Shown one piece after another: positions 53,317 through 63,854 of a stretch of DNA of 64,000 bases. This DNA is from Aureobasidium sp. EXF-3400. Lineage: Eukaryota; Ascomycota; Dothideomycetes; Dothideales; Saccotheciaceae. The notes under the pieces were generated by a model. It was not told where the DNA came from and did not search any database. It was given only the letters and a program-made list of their open reading frames with translations. Position 1 is the stretch's first letter. Every line of letters starts with the position of its first letter. Where the stretch lies: the NCBI GenBank assembly GCA_024195585.1, contig SWBL01000105.1:82976-146975 (forward strand), read 5' to 3'. Made by a program: the position numbers and the translations under genes.

Positions 53317-54669
53317 CTAGATCACCATGGTCTCAACCGATCCCACAGGGCGACCAGCAAAGCCTACAAAGCCGTCGACGACGGCCTTTCTCGTGGGCTC
53401 CGAGCTAACGTTCTTGCCCGCTAGGTAACCCATCCAGATCAGCCTGCTGATTCTGGGATCCTCAACCTTGCCGACTCTCTCAATGCCAGTGGCCTTTGCT
53501 GGGTCTTCGAACAAGACCTCCATAGACCCAGGAGCATCTCTCAACATTAGCACCACAGATCCCTTGGGTGTGCGACCGCCACCGAACATGCCCTTGAAAT
53601 CGCGCATGGCATCGCCGAACGACTCGTTCTCGTAGTCTGAAGTGAGGATTGCGGGGTTTGATTGCTTGACTCTGTTGATCTCGGTGGTGGCGCGCTTGAT
53701 GCCGTTGACCCATCCGTCGCGCAGATGGGCAAAGTCGGTGTTCTTGGAGGGAACGACACGCCAGGCGGAGCGGATACCTTCTTCACGTAGCATCTGCTCC
53801 CAGATCTCGACGCTGGTGTCGGGGTCGAGCATGCGTTGCTTGAGGCTATCCTTCTCGCCAGGCACGAGGGTAGAAGCATTGGGGTTGATCAGATGGATGA
53901 GGCGAGCTTGCAGGGTTGAGATGTCTTGAGTGCGGACGTAGAGGCCCATGACGTAGACTTCAATGGACAAGAAGGAGACAGTGCGGATACCGAGACCGAC
54001 CAGAGTGTATTCTTCTTGGTTTTGGACGTTACCAGGGTTGACGCGCGAGTTGGGTTGTGCTGTTTCTGATCTGGCCGTCTTGGAACCGGGAATAGGCAAG
54101 AAGATCTTGCGAGGGAAGTATGGGACACTGCCACTGCCTGTGTTTACCAGGTCTAGCTCTTGGTCGCCTTCGGCTACAATTCTCTTGTCCTCGCCGGCGC
54201 CAATGACATGAACGGGGCGGCCTTGGAAATCCTCGGATCCCGGACCGGCATCTAATTGGGCCTTCTTCTTATTTGCACTCTTTTCCAGTTCATCCAGATC
54301 AAGGTTGTAGAGTGTGAGGGCAAGACCACCTACACTCATAAGCAGACCGACGGCGGCGAATCGCATGCGGGCCATGGCAGTCGAACGTTGAGCTTCGAAT
54401 TCTCGTCGAGCGGCGAGTTCGTCCAATGGGTTGACGGGACGGGCTTCTGCATCTTCAGAATCGACGACTTGTTGCTGGTCCAGAAAGGAAGGGGCTCTGG
54501 CCGAGAGTGTCGAGCCTGTTGCGCGTGCTGCTGGGTTGCTGTATCTTGACGAATAACGAGCCTGTGCTAATGACGGTTTGACACGGGGGTTCTGGAGGAT
54601 GCATCTCGATCTGGCCGACAGAAGTCGCATCGCTGACCGGCAGGGTGTGGCCATTGTGCTGCTAGACAT
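53317..54669 (-). CDS. AIM18: AIM18-like mitochondrial chalcone-isomerase-fold protein
   Basis: A single exon encodes 450 aa. AIM18 (FMP22) is a mitochondrial protein with a chalcone-isomerase fold but no flavonoid role; its yeast mutant alters mtDNA inheritance. Visible: Arg/Ser-rich presequence (SAMRLLSARSRCILQNPR), a membrane helix at about 103-123 (MRFAAVGLLMSVGGLALTLY), then the domain with EYTLVGLGIRTVSFLSIEVY, VMGLYVRTQD, WRVVPSKNTDFAHLRDGWVN and KGSVVLMLRDAPG. The segment SFLSIEVYVMGLYV is the best signature. A Gly-rich loop (FGGGRTPKG) sits before the last strands. It is divergent from the glutaredoxin gene. Confidence 0.9.
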   Translation of the reverse strand: MSSSTMATPCRSAMRLLSARSRCILQNPRVKPSLAQARYSSRYSNPAARATGSTLSARAPSFLDQQQVVDSEDAEARPVNPLDELAARREFEAQRSTAMARMRFAAVGLLMSVGGLALTLYNLDLDELEKSANKKKAQLDAGPGSEDFQGRPVHVIGAGEDKRIVAEGDQELDLVNTGSGSVPYFPRKIFLPIPGSKTARSETAQPNSRVNPGNVQNQEEYTLVGLGIRTVSFLSIEVYVMGLYVRTQDISTLQARLIHLINPNASTLVPGEKDSLKQRMLDPDTSVEIWEQMLREEGIRSAWRVVPSKNTDFAHLRDGWVNGIKRATTEINRVKQSNPAILTSDYENESFGDAMRDFKGMFGGGRTPKGSVVLMLRDAPGSMEVLFEDPAKATGIERVGKVEDPRISRLIWMGYLAGKNVSSEPTRKAVVDGFVGFAGRPVGSVETMVI

Positions 54670-55135
54670 GGTTGTGAATATTGCAAGTTCAGATGTGTTT
54701 CAACATAGCATTCGAGTCTCATGATGGTATTCATTCTGCCAAGCCAGCTCTAAAGCTCCGCCGTTCCTCTTCCTCTCCTCCGAAACTGTCTTTTAGATGG
54801 CCATTCGCATGCGCCTGCTTACAGAGCTGTTGCACACAATTTGAGACACTACTCATCACTCAGTTTCATCATACCTTGCATATGGTGTGTAATCAGTAGT
54901 TTCGTGCCATACAAGACTTCATTGTAGTGATAGTTGAGCGGCTTCTAGAAAAATAGTAGCACGTCATCGCCGCTTTGTAAGCTCTAGAACTCGCATTCCA
55001 ATAAAGCAAGCCAAACCCCTCTCTCGCCATAGCAATTCATCACCTACTACTACAAATACGACTTCGGTCCCTCGCAAATCGCCCACCATTAACTTCGTAC
55101 GAAGCTTCTTTACACGCGCGACCAGTCCCGCAAGC
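54670..55135. promoter_or_regulatory. Divergent promoter region AIM18 / glutaredoxin
   Basis: A 466 bp gap between divergent ATGs. Both flanking genes relate to mitochondrial or redox biology, but no shared element was identified. Confidence 0.45.
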
Positions 55136-55565
55136 ATGTCGTCCGCAAAGGCCAAGGCTCAGAACATCATCGACCAGAACGGCGTTGGTATGCAACTAAT
55201 CCACACCAGCCTTTGTAGCCCACTTGCTGACCCTCCGCAGCCGTCTTCTCCAAGTCGTACTGCCCCTACTGCAAGGCCACCAAGGAGCTGTTGTCCAAGT
55301 CTGGCGCAAAGTTCTACGCCCTCGAGCTCGACCAGATCGGTACGTCGCCCTGTCTGTTGTGCCAACTCGTTGGAACTCGACCCGCTAACATGTTGACCGT
55401 GCAGATGACGGTGCCGACATCCAGAACGCTCTCGCTGAGATGACCAGCCAGCGCAGCGTCCCCAACATCTTCATCAACAAGGAGCACATTGGCGGCAACT
55501 CGGACATCCAGGCCCTCAAGAAGGACGACCTCAAGAGCAAGCTCACCGCTGCCAGCGCCTTGTAA
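55136..55565 (+). CDS. GRX1: Dithiol glutaredoxin (class I)
   Basis: Exons are 55136-55187, 55241-55339 and 55405-55565 with introns of 53 and 65 nt, giving 103 aa. Glutaredoxins reduce disulfides and mixed glutathione disulfides using GSH. Visible: AVFSKSYCPYCKATKELL with active site C-P-Y-C (about residues 25-28), ALELDQIDDGADIQNAL, the cis-proline loop RSVPNIFIN, and the glutathione-binding G-G-N-S-D. The compact single domain without extension matches cytosolic Grx1/Grx2. The first intron falls within the first strand, two codons before F-S-K. Confidence 0.96.
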
Positions 55566-56634
55566 ACGTGCCAGAATCGAGCCATCATGATATCACGATA
55601 GATACCAAGCGCAAATACAAACATGCGTTATCAAGCTTGACATGTTGAGAACCGAGATGTGCTTATGTCAACAGTGACCGAGGCATGGAACGTGACAGCA
55701 TGCTCCCGTTTCTCGGAGAAAACATGTTGCACGGCTGCCTCTAGATGTACAAGATTCGGAGGGTGACCGCTCAGGGTTCCGGCATCTGGAATATGAGACG
55801 AGGTGAGCAAATCACACGGTAACATGTAGCCTCTCCTGCGATGGCACCCGACCAGCCAGAGAAGGTACGTATCTAGACACAATAGGCGGCTAGCACGGAG
55901 AAGATGACGACGATCAGACCGACAGATCTTGGTCAGAGAGCAGCAGATGGGTGCGTGAAATGGAGGTCAGTATGCCCGAATGAAATTGATAGCGCACATG
56001 ATGCAGAGCATGTTGCAGATAGATGCATGCGCGATAGGTGAAATGCATCAATGGAAACACGCCATGGGAAGCTGCCCGCAATGGCCGGCGGTAAAAGGTG
56101 GGATTGGCTCGCCAGGTCTGCGCCTCTTCTGCCCATAGATTGACAACCGGTGTCGAGCTATTGGGCATTTGAGTCCCCTTTCTCCTGCTTATACTGCGAA
56201 GCCTTACTGCACTTTTCCCAACAACGGCTGTGAATAAAGACAAGACAAACTTGGAAGCATCTTGCAGTGAGTCGTCACCACAGCGGCAGTGGCTTGGACC
56301 CCCCATGTCTGTCGTAGCTGCCCTTCCTTGAGTACCTGCCAAGTCTTGAATTGGACTGACTCGATCCGCTGGTCAAGTCGAAACATCTCATCTGCACTCT
56401 GCTCGTCTTCAATAGCTGCTCGAGATCCACGACAAATCGCTTCACATCTCCTCCCGGCCTTGTTACCCCGAATCCCTCGCCGCGCGTCACACCCACGACC
56501 ATCTCTTCCTCTCACCACACTCCCCGCTTTCCAAACGCGGTAACTTGCCCGTCGTGGCCGACCACCAAGAGCCTCCGTCTACGCCTCCGCCGTCCTCGTC
56601 GGGTGTCTTGCGACCGCCCCTCGGTTCGGTCGAC
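55566..56634. promoter_or_regulatory. Glutaredoxin 3' region and MKK1 promoter/leader
   Basis: A 1069 bp gap. The part after 56545 is open in the MKK1 frame but has no ATG and is C-rich (CTCCGCCGTCC); it is read as 5' leader. A pyrimidine-rich tract covers about 56490-56530. Confidence 0.45.
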
Positions 56635-58262
56635 ATGGCCTCGCCAGCACCACTCCTGAGACCGCCAATCCCCGGCAGCAGGAACACAAGTGCCTCACGC
56701 ACACCAAAGCTCGGCCTGGCTATCCCACCCTCTCCAAACGCCAGACCTCTCAATACCACAAACTCACATGCTGTACCCCCTCTGCAAATACCGCCTCGCC
56801 AGGGCCCTCCGAAGCTGAGTCTAGCTACACCCATGGGAAGTCATGGCGTTCCTCAGGAAACCACTCGGGCTGCAAGAGGGAAACTCCCACCGTTACAAGT
56901 TACTGGACTTTCGACCGCTCAGGGCGGTGGTAGCAGCGACGACAGTGCTCGTTCGAGATCCAACAGCAACACTGCGAGTAACAATTATTCTACCTCTACG
57001 ACCGCTTCTTCATACTCGGCCTCGCTAGCCGGATTGATTGGCGGTCAATCCAACTCACAAGACCCTCTTTCCGCCGCTGGCTCGCTATACTCGGCGTCGT
57101 CCGCTGGCGGACTTGGTGGTACGGGTATGGAACGAGACGGTAGCATGCAAGGAGTAATATTACCAGACCTGGAGAAGCTGAGCTTGGAGAAAGGAAGAGC
57201 GCTTGATGTTGAGGATCTGGACGATGCTGGCTGGAAAGTGGCTGCCAAAGAAAACAGAATTGTCGAGCTTGGAAGCCTGGGAGAAGGTGCAGGAGGTGCT
57301 GTCAACAGGTGTATACTCAAAGGTGGAAAGACGGTGTTTGCATTGAAGGTTGGTATCGTGACCGCGAACCGTTGCACAGGCAGCTAACCATTCGCACAGA
57401 TCATCACGACAGACCCTAATCCGGATGTCAAGAAACAGATTGTACGCGAGCTCTCTTTCAACAAGAACTGCGCTTCTTCCCACATTTGCCGCTACTACGG
57501 TGCATTTATCGACGAGACCCACGGTACCATCGGTATCAGTATGGAATACTGCGAAGGTGGTTCTCTGGACTCGGTCTACCGTGAGGTCAAGAAACTGGGC
57601 GGTCGTACAGGCGAAAAAGTCTTGGGCAAAGTGGCCGAGGGTGTGCTCAACGGACTTACTTACCTGCACAGTCATCGCATCATCCACCGCGACATCAAGC
57701 CGTCGAACATTTTGCTCACCCGATCTGGCGAAGTGAAACTTTGCGACTTTGGCGTGTCTGGTGAGTTCGGTACCAAGGGTGACGCAAACACTTTCATCGG
57801 AACTTCTTATTACATGGCACCGGAACGTATCACTGGTCAGAGCTACACCATCACTTCCGACGTGTGGAGTCTGGGTGTCACACTGCTCGAGGTCGCGCAA
57901 CACAGATTCCCCTTCCCGGCTGACGGGACTGAGATGCAACCAAGGGCTGGACTTATCGATCTTTTGACCTATATTGTCTCACAGCCTATCCCAAAGCTCA
58001 AGGACGAGATTGGTACTCCTGACGGACAGGATATTCGATGGAGTGAGAACTTCAAATACTTCATCGAGTGCAGGTAAGTGCTTGATTGGCCTGTCCTACA
58101 TCTCCGATCCATGCTAATTGAGATTGTAACAGTCTCGAAAAAGAGCCCAATCGACGAGCGACACCCTGGCGGATGCTGGAACATCCCTGGATGTTGGAGA
58201 TCAAATCCAAGCGAGTCAACATGGCTTCGTTCCTCAAAAGAGTATGGGATTGGTCAGACTGA
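56635..58262 (+). CDS. MKK1: Cell-wall-integrity MAP kinase kinase MKK1/MKK2
   Basis: Exons are 56635-57348, 57400-58073 and 58133-58262 with introns of 51 (donor GTTGGT) and 59 nt, giving 505 aa. This dual-specificity kinase activates the Slt2/MpkA MAPK when the cell wall is stressed. Visible: N-terminus [20 protein letters not shown], typical of filamentous-fungal Mkk, a Ser/Thr-rich linker (about 100-175), then the kinase domain: [12 protein letters not shown] (Lys about 238), [30 protein letters not shown] (about 333), [20 protein letters not shown] with the activation-loop Thr/Ser region, [12 protein letters not shown], and the tail EHPWMLEI. Glycine loop GAGGAV is kept. Confidence 0.95.
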
Positions 58263-58899
58263 GCGAAAGAAAGAAAAAAGCACACAAAAAGTTTTCGACA
58301 ACGAAGAAAGCATTAGCGTACAAGTGATTCGACTTGATCTGTTGTTGCATACAGCCCGTTCTTGCAAAGCCTCTGCGCCTCTATCGAGGTTTCCGTTCTT
58401 CGTCATCTGGCTTTTTCTTGTTACTGATTTTGTTGCATTGGGATGGCGCTTGAACAGTTTTGTTTCTCATCTTCGCAAGCGGGTCGTTTTCTGTTTTTGT
58501 TCTTTCATCACAACTTGATTTTCTCCTTGTTTCAATACACTTACTTCCCCCTGCATAACCAGCGAGTACCCTCCTTTTAATCTTCAGGCTATATAGAAAG
58601 CACAATTGATCCAAACTACAGGCATACAAATCTCGAGTTTGATCGTCTAAGGGTCTGTTTGAGGATCTGAATAGAAGAACAGATGTGCACAATTTAAGGA
58701 TTCGAAAGGGAATGATAAGATAGCCAGAAGTCGAGTCAGTTCGTGCCAAAGCTCTCGTGGCTATCCAAACACCCGATGGAATAGAAGAGTTGAAACGCCA
58801 TTATCGTATTCATTTTGTAGGGCCTCTAAAGGCAGCATCGGGACCGATCCCGGTAAGGAAATACTAGAAAGAATCGAGGAGGATAAGTTGAGAACATGT
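58263..58899. other. Convergent 3' gap MKK1 / MRL1-like
   Basis: A 637 bp gap between converging stops. It is T-rich at about 58480-58545 (MKK1 3' UTR). No gene seen. Confidence 0.4.
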
Positions 58900-60093
58900 C
58901 TAGTCTTCCCACTCCTCATCTAGGTTATCAATCAATCTATTCTCATCGTCCGAGTTTGAGCGGCCGCGTCTTCCTGCACTGGAGCCGTTGTTGAAGTTGC
59001 TGCCTACTCTGCTGTAACCCTTGCGACCGGGCATGAAGCGGGCGCACGAGGAGAAGAGGATGACAAACATGTCCTGCAAAGTGTTAGCATTTGACCTTGA
59101 TGGATGTAACATGAGGAACGCATACCGAGACGAAACTGGCAATGCCGGCCCAGAGCGAGTAGTTTGGCAATTGCCTCCAGCCTCTTTGGTGCATGACGGT
59201 GCGTTGGTATACACAACCACCAACAACGTAAACTATCACGGCAATCAAGGCGATGACACCAAAGACACCGCTGGGGCCGAGCTGCTGTTTGGCAACTTCG
59301 ATGCCTCCACAGGCTGCCGAGGAGCGGGCCTCGAAGATGTAGGTGCAACTATCGGGAGAAGCAACAAAGGAGACGGTGTTGAGAGGAGCCAGAGGGTCGG
59401 TGTTGCAGAGTAGAGAGATGATGGTGTTCTTGCGACGAGTGAGATGGGTCGAAGGCTCCTTGCTGCCTCCCTTTCTGCTCTTCTTGTCATCGTCGTCCTT
59501 GTCCTTGTTCTTGTGGTCCTTGTCATCTTTGTCATCATCATCATCGTCGTCATCGCCAATAATGCCACGGGCGAGGAGAGAAGATGTAGGAGTGTCCGGG
59601 CATGGCGATCCATCGGTGTAGTTCAAGACGAGTTTGCGACCACGGAAGACGGGTTCGGAGCTTTGTTGGCTGTTGTAAACTTGTTAGTGTTGTAGCAAGA
59701 GGGCAGTACAATCAAGGCATCTCACCCTATACTGTATGTCTTTCCGTCCAACTGGTAGAAAGCGCTGACATTCTGCCACCTTGCCTCATCGACACCGACG
59801 ACATTTGTCAGGTTCTCGACTACTGGACCGCAGAAGTTGAGAGTGAAATTGGCGCCGTAATCGTAGCCGCGAGCAGACCAAGACTCGTTCCGTGCATCTT
59901 TGCCTGCCTTCTTGGGATCTTCGGGTAGAATTACGTGGATAGGGTTGAGGTCGAAGAAGGCGCCGGATGTTGGCGAGCGGATGGTGCAGGGTGCGCGATC
60001 CTCCTTCTTGCCCTTGGAGTCGTCGGAAGCGGCAGCGGCGAGACCGATGGGCAGACCAAATGCCAGCAGATGGTACCAGATAGACGAGTGCAT
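58900..60093 (-). CDS. MRL1-like (mannose-6-phosphate-receptor-like) sorting receptor
   Basis: Exons are 59726-60093, 59126-59669 and 58900-59073 with introns of 56 and 52 nt, giving 361 aa. Such type I membrane proteins carry cargo from Golgi to endosome/vacuole. Visible: signal peptide MHSSIWYHLLAFGLPIGLAA; a luminal domain with PCTIRSPTSGAFFDLNPI, YGANFTLNFCGPV and paired cysteines, as in MRH (lectin-like) domains; an Asp/Lys-rich insert (about 155-190, run of eight Asp); CTYIFEARSSAACGG; a membrane helix (FGVIALIAVIVYVVGGCVY) and a second hydrophobic stretch at WAGIASFV; and a cytosolic tail ending DENRLIDNLDEEWED with an acidic-dileucine-like signal. The tail is what most suggests a sorting receptor. 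An Atg27-like assignment is the alternative. Confidence 0.75.
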
Positions 60094-60409
60094 AGCCGGG
60101 AGGTTGTTGTTGAATAAAGATATGTTCCTGGACTGCAGGACAGTTGTACGAAGGCTTGGAGGATGCGTGTAGCCTAGTCGTTCCGTACCTCGACACGCCC
60201 GTCATCAAGCCCCGGGCCACATCTCAGATCCTCCCGCCCTGGGGTTCGGATCAACGAACCGAGGGCTTCATGACCCTGGTGTTGCCAATGAAATCGTACC
60301 ATGTCATTAAAGCCAAATCGAGCGTGTCATTGTCGACTTTGTGTTTTGATCTTTTGATGCCTCGCCTTTTCCTTCTTTCTCCCTTTCCTATCATACTCTT
60401 CACCCTCCA
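60094..60409. promoter_or_regulatory. Divergent promoter region MRL1-like / ERG24
   Basis: A 316 bp gap between divergent ATGs. C/T-rich tracts precede ERG24 (about 60362-60400). No sterol-response-type element identified by eye. Confidence 0.45.
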
Positions 60410-61885
60410 ATGGCTGTAAAAGATCAAGCCCACGGCTATGAGTTTGGCGGCCCGTAAGTTTGCCTTTCTTCAAATTATATTTCTTGAGTTATTGCTAACT
60501 CCTATACCAGTCTGGGTGCCATTGGCATCTCGTTTGTGCTCCCTCTCGTCTGCTACGTCTTCGCCTTCCTCTGCAACGATGTTTCCGGGTGTATCCCTCC
60601 CTCGTTGACCGACCCATCCACTCTCACACTCGATCAACTCAAGAAAGAAGTCGGCTGGCCTGGTGTTACCGGCCTCCTCAACACCCAGGCTGTTGTCGCA
60701 ACCTTTGGCTATTACACTCTCAGTCTTGCCCTTCAAGCCTTCCTGCCTGCTCATGAGGTGCAAGGCACTGTGCTGGCCTCGGGTGGCCGCTTGACCTACC
60801 GCTTCAATGCCTTTGCCTCGGCCATGTTCATTCTCACAATCGCCGCCGCTGGTACCTTCCTCCAAGGCGCCGAGTTCCCTGTCTGGACATTCATCAACGA
60901 CAACTACATCCAGCTCCTGACCACAAACATCCTCATTGGCTACTTCCTGGCCACCTACTGCTACGTTCGCTCCTTCTCTGTCAAGCCCAACGACCCCAAC
61001 CACCGCGAATTGGCCCAGGGAGGCACTACTGGCAATATCATCTACGACTGGTTCATTGGAAGAGAGCTCAACCCTCGTGTAACCCTACCTATCTTTGGTG
61101 AGGTCGATATCAAGGCTTTCATGGAGTTGAGACCTGGTCTTCTCGGCTGGGTCTTGCTTGATCTGGCATTCGCTGCTCGTCAGTACAGCACTTATGGCAC
61201 CGTGACCGACTCCATGTACATTGTCGTCGGTACTCAGGCCTGGTACGTCTTGGACGCCCTGTGGAACGAGCCCGCCATCATGACCACCATGGACATTACC
61301 ACCGATGGTTTCGGTTGCATGCTTGCCTTCGGCGATCTCGTATGGGTCCCCTGGATCTACAGCATCCAGGCTCGCTACCTTTCCATCCACGCCGTCCAGC
61401 TCGGTTGGGCCAAGGTCGCCTTCATCATGGCTGTTCAACTCACAGGCTACTACATCTTCCGCTCTAGCAATGGCGAGAAGAACAAGTTCAGAACCAACCC
61501 CAACCACCCCGACGTAAAGCATCTCGAGTACATCGAGACTGCCCGCGGAACCCGCCTGTTGACCTCCGGATGGTGGGGCACCGCCCGTCACATCAACTAC
61601 CTTGGTGACTGGATCATGTCATGGGCATACTGCCTCCCTACCTGGATGTCTGGTTACGTTGTGTACACCTCCGCTCTCACCGGAGACAAGATCATCAGCC
61701 AAGGTCCCAATGGCGAGATGGCTGGATGGGGCATTCCTGTCACTTACTTCTACATGCTCTACTTTGGTGTCCTCCTCATTCACCGTGAGCGCAGAGACGA
61801 TGCCCACTGCCGTGCCAAGTACGGTAACGATTGGAAGCGCTACTGCGACATTGTCGGATGGAAGATTCTCCCTGGTGTTTATTAG
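60410..61885 (+). CDS. ERG24: Delta(14)-sterol reductase ERG24
   Basis: Exons are 60410-60453 and 60511-61885 with a 57 nt intron, giving 472 aa. ERG24 reduces the C14-C15 double bond after lanosterol demethylation in ergosterol synthesis, in the ER, using NADPH. Visible: a short N-terminus (MAVKDQAHGYEFGGPLGAIG) on its own exon, about eight to nine hydrophobic helices, the mid-protein block NIIYDWFIGRELNPR, QARYLSIHAVQL, the family signature LLTSGWWGTARHINYLGDWI, and the end KRYCDIVGWKILPGVY. The I-Y-D-W-F-I-G-R-E-L-N-P motif and the ending fit ERG24 rather than ERG4. Only one copy is in view. Confidence 0.95.
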
Positions 61886-62456
61886 GGTCTTCGCTGGCAC
61901 TTTACTATACTAGAAGGTAAATGCATAGATAGCTTTGCTCACGCATATATATGGAATCTTGGGATATCTTATAGAACGAGAATCGAAGAAATATTAGCTA
62001 CAACTACAATACTTTTCGCCAATGAGCCTAAGGACATTCTTGAAGTTCGACCACGTGTGGAGAGAGATTTCAATTTGACCAGACTTGTTCAAGATGGCAC
62101 CTCTTCTGGAAAGAATGATACGTTTCTGTCGCCACAGAGTGCTGGTTTGTAGCACATAAGGAGAGTAGGGCAGAGAGCACCAGTTTGAGTTGTTGTGCAT
62201 TGCAATGTTGTAGCTATAGCACTAACTGTGTTGTCGTACTCTTACATGAACGAACGTAAATAGTCATAATGCGTGTCAAACCTCTCTCCTCCCTCCCACA
62301 ATCCACAAGGGCAGACCTGCGATATCTCCATGCGATATCTTTGTAACTCTCATGTTTCTCTCGCGAGCTTACAAAGCGACACCCTCGTTACAAAAAGACA
62401 CAATGGTCTCCAGCGAAGACACTGATCTATAGAGAGCCCTGGAGTATATTGCTTCT
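61886..62456. other. Convergent 3' gap ERG24 / proline-rich gene
   Basis: A 571 bp gap between converging stops. No gene seen. Confidence 0.4.
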
Positions 62457-63215
62457 CTATCCAAGCTTCTTGCTAGCCATCTCATTGGCCTTGTTAGCCC
62501 ATTGACTAGCTTGAGAAGCAACACCCTTCAACCACGCCGTCGCAGTGCCACCAGCAGCAGGACTTCCAAAGCCATCGTCTTCGCCAGCGATCCACTCACT
62601 GATGCTGTTGCGACCAGACTTGCGGCCTCTTTCTGCTGCCTCTGCGGCTTCGAGGCTGGCGCGCTGGGCAGAGGTCATTTCTGCAGCGTAGGGGTTTTGC
62701 TGGTAGCCTGGTGGGTGGGTGGAGATGCTCTGGGGTCGGCTGTGCATGACAGGAGACACAGGACCCATGGGTAGCGTTACTGGACGACGGGTAGGTGAGG
62801 CTGGGGATGCTGCGGTTGTGCTATGGGTGGGTAGGGCGCTTGTGGTGGGTGGTGGGATGTTGAGTTGATGTGGCATAGGTTGTGCTCTTGGTGCTGCCGG
62901 GCTGTTGGGGTTGTAGCCATTGGTGAACGACGCAGGCGTGGGTACAGCTCCGGGCTGGGGAGGAGGTGGTCCATCGGTCTGTTGACTTGTAGATGTGCTG
63001 GTAGGTGGTGGTGGAGCTTGTCTTGATACGCTGCCTGTGGGTGCGGGACCAGCTACGGCACCAGGTTGGGCTGCCGGATAGCTGTTGTTGCCAGTGGCAG
63101 TTGTAGTCGCTGGCAGATCAGTGGTACGAGTTGGAGGAGGTGCCGTCTGAGGAGTTACACCATCTGCTTTGGCTGCCGTAATGGGCGCATCGGCGTAGAT
63201 TGGAATCGGTGGCAT
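62457..63215 (-). CDS. Proline-rich protein of unknown function, conserved in filamentous fungi
   Basis: A single exon encodes 252 aa from the ATG at 63215. The start MPPIPIYADAPITAAKADGV and the block PPPPQPGAVPTPA match my memory of a conserved fungal family without known function. Most of the chain is Pro/Thr/Ser/Ala-rich and disordered. A short helical block (EMTSAQRASLEAAEAAERGR) precedes the C-terminus GTATAWLKGVASQASQWANK and ends ASKKLG, a small amphipathic helix. No signal peptide or metal site is seen. The upstream frame continues to about 63332 without a better start. Confidence 0.72.
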   Translation of the reverse strand: MPPIPIYADAPITAAKADGVTPQTAPPPTRTTDLPATTTATGNNSYPAAQPGAVAGPAPTGSVSRQAPPPPTSTSTSQQTDGPPPPQPGAVPTPASFTNGYNPNSPAAPRAQPMPHQLNIPPPTTSALPTHSTTAASPASPTRRPVTLPMGPVSPVMHSRPQSISTHPPGYQQNPYAAEMTSAQRASLEAAEAAERGRKSGRNSISEWIAGEDDGFGSPAAGGTATAWLKGVASQASQWANKANEMASKKLG

Positions 63216-63854
63216 GATGGTCTGTCTGATTTGCGAGTGTGTTAAGATGTGTGAGTAGCTGTAGCAATACTTATAGTCATGTTTGCATCGGGTTGAACGC
63301 CCTTCTATTGTCGCTCCCTTTGTGCATTCCAAGTGTCGACGTCACACGTGACATGTGACGACACCTTTCGCCAGCTGTATGACTTTCCCTCAACATGCCA
63401 GCTGGCGGCAGATAGGTGAATCTGTCGAGCAGCGTGTTATCTGTTGCATTGAGTGCACGCGAGTCTCTGCAAGTTAGCAATTGACTCCAATCATTGAGGT
63501 GTGGACTGTGTTCGAGCCACATCACCGTATAGCTATACCTGCAACACGGGAACCAGCAACCAAATAGGGACCGGAGATAGGTAAGAAGACATCACTTGCA
63601 AGTAGAGGTCGGTGGAAAGAGGTCATGATCGAAAGAAAACGCCTGAAATTTATTTGTGATACATGAAGAAAGACGAGAACAGGCTGGTATATTCGAAACC
63701 GCCCCAGAAAACATCATTTCCCAAACTCCCCTTCTCATCGCCAGGCCGATTGAGCCGCTTTTGAGTTGGAGCTGTCTTCCATCGGCAGACAGGTGATACG
63801 TCGTTCGTTTTTCATCCCCTATGCTTTGCTCTGAGTGATTGACGAAGAGAGCGT
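63216..63854. promoter_or_regulatory. Proline-rich gene upstream region / AAC 3' region
   Basis: A 639 bp gap. It contains the inverted repeat listed separately at 63333-63364. No gene seen. Confidence 0.4.
63333..63364. promoter_or_regulatory. Inverted repeat with central CACGTGAC (E-box/CRE-like)
   Basis: Left arm GTGTCGACGTCAC and right arm GTGACGACAC are near-perfect reverse complements (a two-base AC insertion) flanking ACGTGACAT. CACGTG is a bHLH site and GTCAC/GTGAC half-sites are CRE-like. It sits 118 bp before the ATG of the proline-rich gene. Confidence 0.5.

Noticed and set aside
57160..57939. 259-codon minus-strand frame
   Set aside because: It is antisense to the MKK1 kinase domain.
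60470..61591. Long minus-strand frames
   Set aside because: They are antisense to ERG24.
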